This document shows positions 53,611 to 61,913 of a stretch of 64,000 nucleotides of DNA, one piece after another; within the stretch, counting starts at the first letter, position 1, and each line of letters begins with the position of its first letter. The stretch spans positions 3,410-67,409 of the forward strand of contig JBFLGC010000008.1 in the NCBI GenBank assembly GCA_041859945.1, given 5' to 3'. Under the pieces are notes generated by a model. It ran no database searches, was not told where the DNA came from, and was given only the letters and a program-made list of their open reading frames with translations. Source of the stretch: Tetragenococcus sp041859945. Lineage in GTDB: Bacteria > Bacillota > Bacilli > Lactobacillales > Enterococcaceae. The position numbers and the translations under genes were made by a program.

Positions 53611-54784
53611 CCACTCTATGATACAAAATCACACCTATGACCATCAACACAATAGCAACACTAATGGCCGCCATGCCAGCAAAAATACCAAAGTGTGCCG
53701 AAAGTAGACCGGTCACAAAGGGCATGGCGATCCCGCCCAGGCCCCCAATGATCAAAAGCCAGCCCAGTGCCAGTGGATATTTACTGATAGATGGACCTGC
53801 GATCGTTAGCGCACTCGGATAGATTCCGCCCATAAAGGCGCCCAAACCTAAGATAGCGGCAATAATGACCGGATAACTGGTTGTTGAAAGCAACAAGAGA
53901 TAAAAGAAAGTCGTGCCGATCGTTAAAATCAAAAGGAGTTGGCTTCGTTTCAACCGGTCGCCATAAATTCCGCAGAGCAGACGCCCAACCAAAATCGCCA
54001 GCCATAATAAGGACGCGATCAACTGACTTTGACCAATACTCAAAATATGGGCATCTAATAAATAGGTCACCAACCAACTACTGACAGCTGCTTCCACACA
54101 CAAATAGAAAAACAAGATCATGACCGTGATCCAAAAATAGCGATCTTTCAAAAAAAGATAACTCGCCCTTGAGTTATTTACTTCTGGCGTACTAAAATCG
54201 TCTTCTAGCGGTACTTTAGCTAATAGGACTTGGGAACATGCGGCTAATAACAAAATGATCAAACAACTGATTTGCCAACCACTATCGCCAAAGACAATCG
54301 CTGCAGTCATCACCAAAACAGGAGCTAACAAAGCACCAATCGCAAACAAGCCGTGTAATAAATTAAGGGCTGCCGGACTACTATCGGTCACATCATTAAC
54401 AATTTGATTGTCAAAATTAGAAATACTACCACGGCTGATTCCGATCGCAAAAAAAGCGATCATTAACAGGGTCGGTTGTCCTGTAATGATGATTGTTACA
54501 AAACCTAGTAAAACAAAACTGCTCAAAAAAAGATTGGCTCGTTTTCTTCCTAGATAGATAGGTAAGATCCCAGCGATGAAGCTAGCGATCAAATTACCAG
54601 CTTGATGGACCGAAATGAGAAGGCCACTCAGCGTATCACTTAACTGGTAGGCCGCACTCAAATAAGGGAGCAAGGAGCCAAAGACCATAGCATAAACGCC
54701 GCTGACAAAGAAAGTGAAGAAACTACTTTTGAGTAAAAATCGCTCCTGCTGATTTAAACCACTGTAAAATGACTGCTTTTCCAT
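53597..54784 (-). CDS. MFS transporter
   Basis: A 395-residue major facilitator with 12 predicted helices. The loop 2-3 motif reads GILPIYLGRKRANLFL, and the second half has GRLLCGIYGDRLKRSQ. It resembles FucP/GlcP-like sugar permeases, fitting the neighbouring ROK kinase. The ribosome site is weak. Confidence 0.85.
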   Translation of the reverse strand: MEKQSFYSGLNQQERFLLKSSFFTFFVSGVYAMVFGSLLPYLSAAYQLSDTLSGLLISVHQAGNLIASFIAGILPIYLGRKRANLFLSSFVLLGFVTIIITGQPTLLMIAFFAIGISRGSISNFDNQIVNDVTDSSPAALNLLHGLFAIGALLAPVLVMTAAIVFGDSGWQISCLIILLLAACSQVLLAKVPLEDDFSTPEVNNSRASYLFLKDRYFWITVMILFFYLCVEAAVSSWLVTYLLDAHILSIGQSQLIASLLWLAILVGRLLCGIYGDRLKRSQLLLILTIGTTFFYLLLLSTTSYPVIIAAILGLGAFMGGIYPSALTIAGPSISKYPLALGWLLIIGGLGGIAMPFVTGLLSAHFGIFAGMAAISVAIVLMVIGVILYHRVDKKL

Positions 54785-54856
54785 TAAAAAATAAACCCCT
54801 TTACAATTGCAATACCTTCATCATACAGAGGAATGATAAAAAACTCAAGCTGGTTT

Positions 54857-55795
54857 TTAGTTTTGCACCACCCGCCGAGCTCCGTCATAAGCCGCGCCGA
54901 TCATACCAGCCCGATCAGACAACTCAGCCACGACAATTTGACAAGCCTCGCGCGAAATTTGCAGACTATGTTGGGCAACTATTTCTCTGGCCGGGCCCAA
55001 TAGTCGTTCACCAGCTTTACTCAATCCTCCACCGATGATCAGCATTTCTGGATTGTATAGATTAATGATGTTCCCTAGACCAAAGCCTAAAATCTCACCG
55101 GTCTCTTGGAAAACTTTCTGAGCCAACACATCGCCTTTATCATACGCTTTAGAAATAAGTTGTGTCGTCAAATTTGTTGTCTGTGCCAATACGCTCTCTG
55201 GATGATCGGCCATTTTTTCTTGCGCTGTGATCAACATGCCTGTCGCTGAAACATAACGACTCCAGCAACCTGAACTACCACAACGACACGGGCGCCCCTT
55301 GCGATACATGTTCATATGGCCGACTTCACCAGCACTATCTGTTTTTCCATATAGCACGTGCCCATCCACGACAACCCCTGAACCCACTCCCGTGCCTAAC
55401 GTGATCAATACTACATTTTGCTTATTTTGACCCGCGCCAAAATGCCACTCACCATACAAATTGACGCGCACGTCATTATCGATAAAGGTTGGTATTCCAA
55501 ACTTTCCCTCAATCAACTGAACCACCGGAACATCCTCCCAATTCCAAAAATTAGGCGAAAACCTTGAAATACCTTGTTCTCTAGCAAGTAATCCTGGCAC
55601 TCCGATCCCGATCGATTGAACTTTTTGATCGGCCTTTTCCAAAAGCTGAGCAATTAATTGATACATTTGCGCCATCACACGTGATGCACCTTCTTTAGCA
55701 CAACTAGGCAACACGATCGTATCGATCCAATCAAATTTTCCTGAAAACAAACTTCCCTTTAAATTCGTTCCTCCTAAATCAATGCCGATATACAT
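54857..55795 (-). CDS. ROK-family sugar kinase
   Basis: A 312-residue glucokinase-like protein: YIGIDLGGTNLKGSLF, catalytic region FIDNDVRVNLYGEWHFG, TLGTGVGSGVVVDG, zinc motif RPCRCGSSGCWSRYVS. It phosphorylates a hexose. Start at 55795 after GGAGAG. It lies between a NUDIX gene and a sugar-like MFS permease, all on the minus strand. Confidence 0.88.
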   Translation of the reverse strand: MYIGIDLGGTNLKGSLFSGKFDWIDTIVLPSCAKEGASRVMAQMYQLIAQLLEKADQKVQSIGIGVPGLLAREQGISRFSPNFWNWEDVPVVQLIEGKFGIPTFIDNDVRVNLYGEWHFGAGQNKQNVVLITLGTGVGSGVVVDGHVLYGKTDSAGEVGHMNMYRKGRPCRCGSSGCWSRYVSATGMLITAQEKMADHPESVLAQTTNLTTQLISKAYDKGDVLAQKVFQETGEILGFGLGNIINLYNPEMLIIGGGLSKAGERLLGPAREIVAQHSLQISREACQIVVAELSDRAGMIGAAYDGARRVVQN

Positions 55796-55808
55796 CTTTC
55801 TCTCCAAT

Positions 55809-56300
55809 CTATAACGTATTTAAATATCCTTTTAATCGGTCAACTTGTGACAGAATAGCCTGATCCGAGTTCATGAAGGCCTTGAAATCTTGAGCTTTTA
55901 GCCACCGAAAAGCACAGGTCTCACCAGCTTGCAATCGGATGTCTCGTTTTGCTTGGTCTGTTATGCACAAAAATTGAACATAGATCGTATTTTTGTCAAC
56001 TGTCCGGAACAATTCGGTCATAGCTTGCGGTGCTGTGATCCCGGTCTCTTCTTGCAGCTCACGAGTTGCGGCCGCAATCGCTGATTCCCCTTGTAAGGCA
56101 CTCCCACCAGCAGATGCCTCGAATTTCCCTGCTTCCATCTTTTTCTTTAATGATCGTTGCATCAAAAGATAACTACCATCTGTATGTCGGACCAATACCT
56201 CAGCCACCAGATGATAGCAACCTTGCGGGATCGGCTGATCACGGACCAAATAGCCCGGCAATTTATCCCCAGACTGGTCATAGGCATCCCATTGTTCCAT
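55809..56300 (-). CDS. NUDIX hydrolase
   Basis: A 163-residue protein with a good Nudix box GGSALQGESAIAAATRELQEETGI (G-x5-E-x7-R-E-x2-E-E-x-G) near residue 65. The N-terminus (YDQSGDKLPGYLVRDQPIPQ) resembles YfcD/IPP-isomerase-like Nudix proteins. It lies 5 bp after the phosphoesterase gene; start at 56300 after GAGGTG. Confidence 0.88.
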   Translation of the reverse strand: MEQWDAYDQSGDKLPGYLVRDQPIPQGCYHLVAEVLVRHTDGSYLLMQRSLKKKMEAGKFEASAGGSALQGESAIAAATRELQEETGITAPQAMTELFRTVDKNTIYVQFLCITDQAKRDIRLQAGETCAFRWLKAQDFKAFMNSDQAILSQVDRLKGYLNTL

Positions 56301-56305
56301 TTCTT

Positions 56306-57094
56306 TCACCTCACCTGACTCTTACTTACAAAATAGTCCATGTTGTGTCTGTCAAAACCACTATATCTGTGTGTTTGGGTATCATAGACCAATAAGGGGA
56401 TCCTGCCGCTTTTTTCGACGGTCCCGTCAATGAAATAATGATTTTCTCCATCCCAATAGACTTTTCCCAAAAAATCGATATCATTCGCCACTTCCGCCGC
56501 AGAAATATGTCCGGAGATGATATCTTTATGAAACCGTCCCGTTTCAGCTGGATATTTCCAAAGAAATTCATGATCAGAAGTTGCTGTTGCCCACATCGTT
56601 TCATCCTCAAAAATCCCAGCATGCACAAAAATCTGTGTTGCTGTTTCATAATAAAGGGGTCGTTGCTGTGCTATCTTCTTGAACCACCAGATCAGCTCCT
56701 GATGCTTTTGTTGAATCGTTTCTGAAAAAAAACAGCTTATTTCTATTGGATTTGTCTCTAACTCGGTCAAAATTTGATCAAAATTTGTATCAGAAAAAAA
56801 GCTACGGATCGTTTTGATTTTTCGTTCCATATAATCTAATGAACTCCATGGGTTTTCCAGCCAGTCTAAAAACATCTGATCATGATTGCCGACCAAGACG
56901 ATGATTTGATCTGGATAGGCTATCGCCAACTCCATGACTTTATAAAGAACTTGGCAACTTTTCTCACCACGATCCACATAGTCTCCTAAAAAAAGAAGCT
57001 TGTTTTCTCGATCTGTTAAATCAACTAACTCAAGTGTGGTCATCATTTCTTCATAAAAGCCATGAATATCACTCAAGGCAACTATTTTTGACAT
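56306..57094 (-). CDS. Metallophosphoesterase (PP2A-like / diadenosine tetraphosphatase-like)
   Basis: A 262-residue calcineurin-type phosphoesterase: ALSDIHGFYEEM, LFLGDYVDRGEKS, VLVGNHDQMFLDWL and the His in FVHAGIF and ISGHISA. Similar to bacterial serine/threonine protein phosphatase or Ap4A-hydrolase-like proteins. First of a minus-strand run with NUDIX and ROK genes. Confidence 0.88.
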   Translation of the reverse strand: MSKIVALSDIHGFYEEMMTTLELVDLTDRENKLLFLGDYVDRGEKSCQVLYKVMELAIAYPDQIIVLVGNHDQMFLDWLENPWSSLDYMERKIKTIRSFFSDTNFDQILTELETNPIEISCFFSETIQQKHQELIWWFKKIAQQRPLYYETATQIFVHAGIFEDETMWATATSDHEFLWKYPAETGRFHKDIISGHISAAEVANDIDFLGKVYWDGENHYFIDGTVEKSGRIPLLVYDTQTHRYSGFDRHNMDYFVSKSQVR

Positions 57095-57150
57095 CCGTTC
57101 ATCTCCTTATTTTATCCAGTATTTCACAGAGCATATTCTAAGTCAACAAA

Positions 57151-57180
57151 GAAAAATCACTTTCTATTTAAGAAAGTGAC
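57151..57180 (-). terminator. Terminator after a gene remnant
   Basis: TCACTTTCT / AGAAAGTGA stem followed by TTTTTCTTTG on the minus strand, directly behind the remnant's stop. Confidence 0.7.
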
Positions 57181-57362
57181 GAAAATGGCTCCTCTATTAC
57201 TAAAATCGGATCATAGGTTACTAAAGCTGAGGTGATAAAACTAATATTACTTTGGTCGGTTTTGAACTTGATCGATTGTAAAAATCGAAAGGCTTCTTCA
57301 GAAATTTTTATTGGTCGCGTTTCTAAATGTCCAAAATTACGGATATCTTCGGCGCAGTGGGC
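57168..57362 (-). pseudogene. 5'-truncated gene remnant, minus strand
   Basis: Open for 64 codons with coding-like composition (HCAEDIRNFGHLETRPIKIS ... LVTYDPILVIEEPFSSLS) and its own terminator, but without any start codon and blocked upstream by TGA. It is probably the C-terminus of a lost gene. Family not recognised. Confidence 0.55.
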
Positions 57363-57488
57363 TCATGGAATGACATTCCGCCCTATCAAGCTCAAGAACG
57401 CGGATTAACTAAAGCGTATGAGCTCCTTTCAGATGGATTGTTGAAACAGATCAACTTAGCGGTATTTTTTGTGGTAAATGAATGGTAA
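57327..57488 (+). pseudogene. Gene remnant or tiny reading frame, plus strand
   Basis: A 53-residue frame whose part after 57357 looks coding (GSWNDIPPYQAQERGLTKAY then ELLSDGLLKQINLAVFF). There is no ribosome site before the ATG, and its first 10 codons overlap the remnant on the other strand. It is probably a fragment created by a deletion. From 57489 to 57623 nothing is seen. Confidence 0.4.
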
Positions 57489-57623
57489 AGCCATTAAAAA
57501 TAGTGTATTACCAACTGCTTTTTTGTTTTTCGGTTAAGGCCATATTTATTAATAAGTTTAAAAATGCCTTTTTATCTGAATTTACTTTAATGTAATAGAT
57601 GAACATCATACCATAAGCCAAAA

Positions 57624-58166
57624 TTAAAAAAATACTGTTATCACATTACTGAGATTCTGAAAAAAATACTTGTAGCTAACTTCATTTAGACCTAATAAAC
57701 CAATGCATGATATAGCCAAAGTTAGTGTAGGGGTTATTGAACGTCCCTTATTTAAATGATATTGTAATTCCCAAATCGTCTGATCAAGACCATTTTCATT
57801 AAATTCAGCGTATGTTTCACGAATCTTTGTTAAAAATTGTCTATTTGGGCTCTTGTAGTAACCTTCAGAGATAGAATAGATAAGCGTCTTAGGATACTCT
57901 TTTTCTTTCAAATTAAATCCGCAATCTTTATTTTTCAACCATTTGTTTACTCTCCTAGTTTCCGATACCATGTCCATCATCATAGGAATAAGTGTTACGA
58001 TAGAAGTAGATATCGTAAAAAATATTGAAATAATCGACTGTAAAACCACATGCCCCTTAGAAATAAAAAGCAAAATAGCATAGATACAAGAAAAAATAAT
58101 TTGTGCCAAGAAAATTCTAGAATACCTGAGTGTCTCATCTTTTGAGAAAAAAAATTTATTAAACAT
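57624..58166 (-). CDS. Membrane protein of unknown function
   Basis: A 180-residue, very AT-rich gene product with two N-terminal helices (IFLAQIIFSCIYAILLFI and LQSIISIFFTISTSIVTLIP) and perhaps one near the C-terminus (PTLTLAISCIGLLGL). The middle is soluble and charged. Codon use unlike the flanking ribosomal genes suggests acquisition. No family recognised. Confidence 0.6.
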   Translation of the reverse strand: MFNKFFFSKDETLRYSRIFLAQIIFSCIYAILLFISKGHVVLQSIISIFFTISTSIVTLIPMMMDMVSETRRVNKWLKNKDCGFNLKEKEYPKTLIYSISEGYYKSPNRQFLTKIRETYAEFNENGLDQTIWELQYHLNKGRSITPTLTLAISCIGLLGLNEVSYKYFFQNLSNVITVFF

Positions 58167-58217
58167 ATCGTTATTCCTTCATCTTTCCAAAATATAATAC
58201 TACTACATTTCCATCCG

Positions 58218-58253
58218 CAAAAAAGGCATTCCCTGATAACAAGGAATGCCTTT
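58218..58253 (-). terminator. Terminator after rpsI
   Basis: AAAGGCATTCC / GGAATGCCTTT stem with TTTTTTG on the minus strand. Confidence 0.92.
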
Positions 58254-58263
58254 CGTTGATATA

Positions 58264-58656
58264 TTAACGTTTTGAAAATTGACTTGATTTACGGGCTTTT
58301 TTGCGGCCTGTTTTTTTACGTTCGACCATACGAGCATCACGCGTAAGTAAACCAGCATGCTTCAAAGCAGAACGGAAGTCGGGGTCGACTTCTAACAAAG
58401 CGCGGGCGATACCATGACGAATCGCACCAGCTTGTCCTGCATAGCCTCCACCATTTACATTTACGAAAACATCATAGTTTCCTTTGGTTTCAGTTACTGC
58501 AAATGGTTGGTTGATGACTAAACGCAAGTCAGCATGTGGAATATATTCTTCAACATCTTTTTTATTAACAGTGATTTTACCAGTTCCTGGTACTAAACGT
58601 ACGCGGGCAACTGCATTTTTACGACGGCCAGTGCCGATATATTGAGCTTGTGCCAA
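58264..58656 (-). CDS. rpsI: 30S ribosomal protein S9
   Basis: A 130-residue protein with the standard S9 sequence: QYIGTGRRKNAVARVRL, GGGYAGQAGAIRHGIARAL and the C-terminal KKARKSSQFSKR tail that reaches the P-site tRNA. It follows rplM by 15 bp. Confidence 0.98.
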   Translation of the reverse strand: MAQAQYIGTGRRKNAVARVRLVPGTGKITVNKKDVEEYIPHADLRLVINQPFAVTETKGNYDVFVNVNGGGYAGQAGAIRHGIARALLEVDPDFRSALKHAGLLTRDARMVERKKTGRKKARKSSQFSKR

Positions 58657-58671
58657 TGAAATTCCCTCCTA

Positions 58672-59115
58672 TTAGATTAAGTTAGTAATGTCCAATACTT
58701 CTGGTTGTTGTGCTGCGTGTGGATGACTATCGCCTTCATAAACATGCAATTTAAGCCCTTGAGCACGACCTAAAGTATTCTTAGGTAACATACCTTTGAC
58801 AGAATTTTCGATCAAACGACGAGGGTTTTTGTCACGCAATTCACCAGCTGTGATCGAGCGCAAGCCACCTGGGTGTTGTGTATGATGGTAATACACTTTA
58901 CCGTCTGCTTTATTCCCTGTTAATTTTACTTTTTCTGCATTGATAATAACGACAAAATCGCCTGTGTCCACATGTGGAGTGTAGGTTGGTTTATTTTTTC
59001 CACGTAAGATAGAAGCAGTAACCGTGCTAAGACGACCTAAAGGCACATCCGTTGCGTCGATCACGTACCATTTACGTTCTACTTCGCCTTTTTTGGCCAT
59101 ATATGTTGTACGCAA
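58672..59115 (-). CDS. rplM: 50S ribosomal protein L13
   Basis: A 147-residue protein (TTYMAKKGEVERKWYVIDAT ... LGRLSTVTASILRGKNKPTY). The start is TTG at 59115, 8 nt after GGAGG; the longer ATG reading from 59208 would swallow the leader RNA. Operon with rpsI. Confidence 0.97.
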   Translation of the reverse strand: MRTTYMAKKGEVERKWYVIDATDVPLGRLSTVTASILRGKNKPTYTPHVDTGDFVVIINAEKVKLTGNKADGKVYYHHTQHPGGLRSITAGELRDKNPRRLIENSVKGMLPKNTLGRAQGLKLHVYEGDSHPHAAQQPEVLDITNLI

Positions 59116-59116
59116 G

Positions 59117-59195
59117 ATTTTTTCCTCCAATTTCAATATCGAATGTTTGACATACACTTGAGTTCCGGGGCTCTCGTGGGGCAAACAATACCATT
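59117..59195 (-). promoter_or_regulatory. Candidate L13 leader (ribosomal autoregulatory RNA)
   Basis: The untranslated stretch contains GTTTGCCCCACGAGAGCCCC, GGAACTC and GTATGTCAAACATTCG. GTTTG can pair with CAAAC, giving a closed structure just before the ribosome site. This resembles the Firmicutes L13 leader; assigned from memory of the family. Confidence 0.6.
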
Positions 59196-59199
59196 TAAT

Positions 59200-59228
59200 A
59201 TAATACAAAGAATTTGGCGTAAAGTCAA
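59200..59228 (-). promoter_or_regulatory. rplM-rpsI promoter
   Basis: Minus strand TTGACT (59223-59228), a 17-bp spacer and TATTAT (59200-59205). Confidence 0.8.
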
Positions 59229-59452
59229 CGTTTTTCTACTGGATAGCACAAATTTTTCTATTGGCTAACCGAAACTTTGCAGAAAAATCTTATTCACTCG
59301 TAATAGCCTCTAGTTACTTTTTAGATTTTTCACTTCATCATGTGTCTCTTTTTTCGATTCTTAGATTACTTCACCTCGCCATATGTCCTTTCTTTGCATG
59401 TCTTTATACAGTTCATATGAATCGGTGTTATTTGCCAACTTTTTTGCAGAAC

Positions 59453-59485
59453 AAAAAAGCCAAGACCGCTTAAAAGGCCTTGGCT
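59453..59485 (-). terminator. Terminator after dps
   Basis: AGCCAAGGCC / GGTCTTGGCT stem with TTTTTTG on the minus strand. Confidence 0.9.
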
Positions 59486-59499
59486 CAAAAATTTTATGC

Positions 59500-59982
59500 T
59501 TAAATGCGTTCGTGCGCTGGAGCAATATTTGGTGCTTTGTCGATTTTGGCAGAAAGCATCCAGATTTTCTTTTCGAGGTCTGTTTTGAAACCAATGAAAA
59601 TATCTTGGGTGCAATCGTCGCCTTCTTCACCAGAAACTTCAATCCCTTTTTGATAAAGGTCGGCTAAATAACGGTAGCCTGAAATCAAAATTTCGACACG
59701 TTCGGGAATAGGACGATCCCAAGTACCGATTTCGTCTTCGATCTTGGTATGGTCAGCAAATTCTCGCAAAGTCGAATAAGGAGAACCATCCAAAGTAATC
59801 AAGCGTTCTGAAATCACATCGAGTTGGTCATTGATCTCATCCATATAATCATCCATTAAAGGATGCAACGTCAAAAATTCAGGTCCTCTCATGTACCAAT
59901 GCGTTTGGTGGATGACTACAGAAAATTGGCTCAGGTCAGCTACTAATTGGTTCAATACTTCTTTTGTTTGTTCGAATTTCAT
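59500..59982 (-). CDS. dps: Dps-family ferritin-like DNA protection protein
   Basis: A 160-residue four-helix protein that stores iron and protects against peroxide. The intersubunit ferroxidase site is seen in FSVVIHQTHWYMRGPEF and HPLMDDYMDEINDQLDVISER. It has an AAGGAGG site and a lone promoter, with a strong palindrome upstream. Confidence 0.93.
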   Translation of the reverse strand: MKFEQTKEVLNQLVADLSQFSVVIHQTHWYMRGPEFLTLHPLMDDYMDEINDQLDVISERLITLDGSPYSTLREFADHTKIEDEIGTWDRPIPERVEILISGYRYLADLYQKGIEVSGEEGDDCTQDIFIGFKTDLEKKIWMLSAKIDKAPNIAPAHERI

Positions 59983-60054
59983 TTCTGAATTCCTCCTTCA
60001 TTTCTTATACTCTTAGCTTAGCTCATAAATTAGAAAAAGTACACTATTCTTGTC

Positions 60055-60077
60055 CATTTGAGAAAATTTCTCAAATG
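60055..60077. promoter_or_regulatory. Perfect palindrome upstream of dps
   Basis: CATTTGAGAAA / TTTCTCAAATG, 11-bp arms with a single central base, lying just upstream of a possible dps -35 (TGGACA on the minus strand) and 38 bp before the com-box-like motif of the divergent gene. Probably a regulator-binding site; it does not match the PerR consensus closely. Confidence 0.5.
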
Positions 60078-60115
60078 TTCTCAATTAAGTTAAAAGTTTT
60101 TTGAAGACAATGCCG

Positions 60116-60133
60116 TTTTTTGGCGTACTTTAT
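60116..60133 (+). promoter_or_regulatory. Com-box-like motif before the prepilin peptidase gene
   Basis: TTTTTTGGCGTACTTTAT, differing by one base from a copy at 60883-60900. T-run plus GCGTAC resembles late-competence promoter layout. Confidence 0.55.
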
Positions 60134-60164
60134 AAGGAGACCCCTAGGAAAGGAGGAAAAATCA

Positions 60165-60851
60165 ATGTGTCTCATTTATTTTGTGGTCGGTAGTATCTTG
60201 GGCTCTTTCTTTTGTTTATGCGGGGAACGGATCCCACTCCACGAACCTTTTTTAGTTTCGCGCTCGCATTGTCGCCATTGCGGAGAAAAGTTGGCCTTTT
60301 GGGAAATGATCCCGATTTTTTCAGCTTTGTTACTAGGCTTTCATTGTCACCATTGTCATCAACGTTTCTCAAGTTTGTCCTGCATAGTCGAATTTACTTA
60401 TGGTTTGATCTTCAGCTTTTGTTTAAGCCAAGCCGAAATCAGTAGGTGTATCCTAAGTTTACTTTGGCTAACGATGGCCGTGCTCTTGACTGTGACCGAT
60501 TTATTGTACATGACGGTCGAGCCCAGGTTATTTTACCTCGCGGCGTTTTTCCTATGGATCGCCAATAGTTACTTTCAACGCCCGTTTTATTGGGAAAGTT
60601 TGCTGATCATAGTTGGCATCGTCCTGTTATTTTTAGGGAAAATGCGAGCAAAAATGGGTGGTGGCGACCTATTGTTATTATTGGCTTGGGCTCCTTGGCT
60701 GTCACCTTATGAACTGGCTTGTTTTTTACTCTTGGCAAGTGTCCTTGCTTTACTTACTTTTGCCCTGAGCTATTTGCTAAAGAAACCCTTAAAACAATTA
60801 CCATTTGTTCCTTTTTTGAGTCTTTCCCTATTTTTTGTGAAATTTTTTTAA
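60165..60851 (+). CDS. comC: Prepilin peptidase (ComC/PilD type A24)
   Basis: A 228-residue membrane protease that processes competence pseudopilins. SILGSFFCLCGERIP is the N-terminal motif, two CxxC pairs (CRHCGEKL, CHHCHQRF) form the zinc site of the methylase part, and the catalytic Asp residues lie in TVTDLLYMTVEPR and KMGGGDLLLLLAW. The start at 60165 follows AAAGGAGG. Confidence 0.88.
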   Translation: MCLIYFVVGSILGSFFCLCGERIPLHEPFLVSRSHCRHCGEKLAFWEMIPIFSALLLGFHCHHCHQRFSSLSCIVEFTYGLIFSFCLSQAEISRCILSLLWLTMAVLLTVTDLLYMTVEPRLFYLAAFFLWIANSYFQRPFYWESLLIIVGIVLLFLGKMRAKMGGGDLLLLLAWAPWLSPYELACFLLLASVLALLTFALSYLLKKPLKQLPFVPFLSLSLFFVKFF

Positions 60852-60882
60852 AAAAGTTGGAACTTGTCAAAAGCTAACGTCC

Positions 60883-60900
60883 TTTTTTTGCGTACTTTAT
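60883..60900 (+). promoter_or_regulatory. Com-box-like motif before the NERD-like gene
   Basis: TTTTTTTGCGTACTTTAT, 50 nt before the start codon at 60951; nearly identical to the motif before comC. Confidence 0.55.
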
Positions 60901-60950
60901 TTATAAGAGGAGAAGCAAAATCTTTTCTTAAAAAAATATGGAGGTGCTAC

Positions 60951-61913
60951 ATGAGAAAAATGAAGCATGAATTACAAGTACTAGAAACACTCAGTCACCG
61001 GATGGAACTAGATCAGAAAGGAGTGGAACGCTATCAGTTTTTGAAATGGGAAGATTATACCAAAAAGGATTTTGATGCGAAGTGCTCACTGGCTTTAGGT
61101 GAAAATGTGTCCCAGGTAAACGACCTTAGAATCGCTTATGACGACATAAAAGAGCCTAAAGTAGCTCTCGAAAAATATATTTTGATTGGCCATCATGGTT
61201 ATCTGATCGAGATGCGCAATGGTTGTAACGAATATGAGGAGACGTCTGGCAAATGGCAGGGCGACCCCACTTTTATTTCTAAGATGGATTTTAAAAAGAT
61301 GCAAAATACCCGTCTCACCTTGCAAAAAATTTATCGGGAAGCTATGATCAAGATCGACATCGAGCTCGTGATCGTGATCCTTGCCGAGCAAGAAATCACT
61401 ATGGCTGAAGACCTCCCTGGTACTGTCGTGCGTTATGCAGCAATCGATAGTTGGTTGGCTGCTTTGAAAAAAGAGCAAGTCACGGTCCTCCCGATCACAC
61501 AACCGACCACCTACGCCATGGATTGGGCACGTGAGTTAAATCTTTATGCGAGTCAACCACAATTATCCGGCATTGGCTTGAAGCTATCTGACAAACACTT
61601 GTTAAAGACTGGTATCTGTTGTGATGAGTGTCATCATATTGATATGTCAGAGGTTTCAGTCGGTGCGGAAACGGCTTTTATCTGCAATCATTGTGGGGCA
61701 ATGGAACCGATCGAGATTGCATATTGTCGGACCATTTGCGAGTGGGGTACGATCTTTAATGATTACGACCTATTGCCTGAAGAATTAGAAGAATTTTTTG
61801 GGAAAAATCTACGGCGTGATTATTTGGATTCTGTTTTAAAGCGCCATTTTACACCAATCGAGCCCTGGGAATATTTACAGGATCCAAGCTTTGAAGGGAA
61901 GATCAACTTGTAA
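60951..61913 (+). CDS. NERD-like protein with zinc ribbon, possibly competence-linked
   Basis: A 320-residue protein. The N-terminus (KHELQVLETLSHRMELDQKG) and the middle (EKYILIGHHGYLIEMRN, then VEL-like IDIELVIVILAEQE) resemble nuclease-related-domain (NERD) proteins, but the usual catalytic-looking E-x-K reads EMRN. A C-terminal zinc-ribbon (CCDECHHID, FICNHCGAME) follows. DNA binding is plausible. The start at 60951 has GGAGGTG. It may form a late-competence pair with comC. Confidence 0.6.
   Translation: MRKMKHELQVLETLSHRMELDQKGVERYQFLKWEDYTKKDFDAKCSLALGENVSQVNDLRIAYDDIKEPKVALEKYILIGHHGYLIEMRNGCNEYEETSGKWQGDPTFISKMDFKKMQNTRLTLQKIYREAMIKIDIELVIVILAEQEITMAEDLPGTVVRYAAIDSWLAALKKEQVTVLPITQPTTYAMDWARELNLYASQPQLSGIGLKLSDKHLLKTGICCDECHHIDMSEVSVGAETAFICNHCGAMEPIEIAYCRTICEWGTIFNDYDLLPEELEEFFGKNLRRDYLDSVLKRHFTPIEPWEYLQDPSFEGKINL

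Noticed and set aside
59361..59642. Frames of 82-94 residues over the end of dps on both strands
   Set aside because: They cross the dps terminator and use other frames of dps; no ribosome sites.
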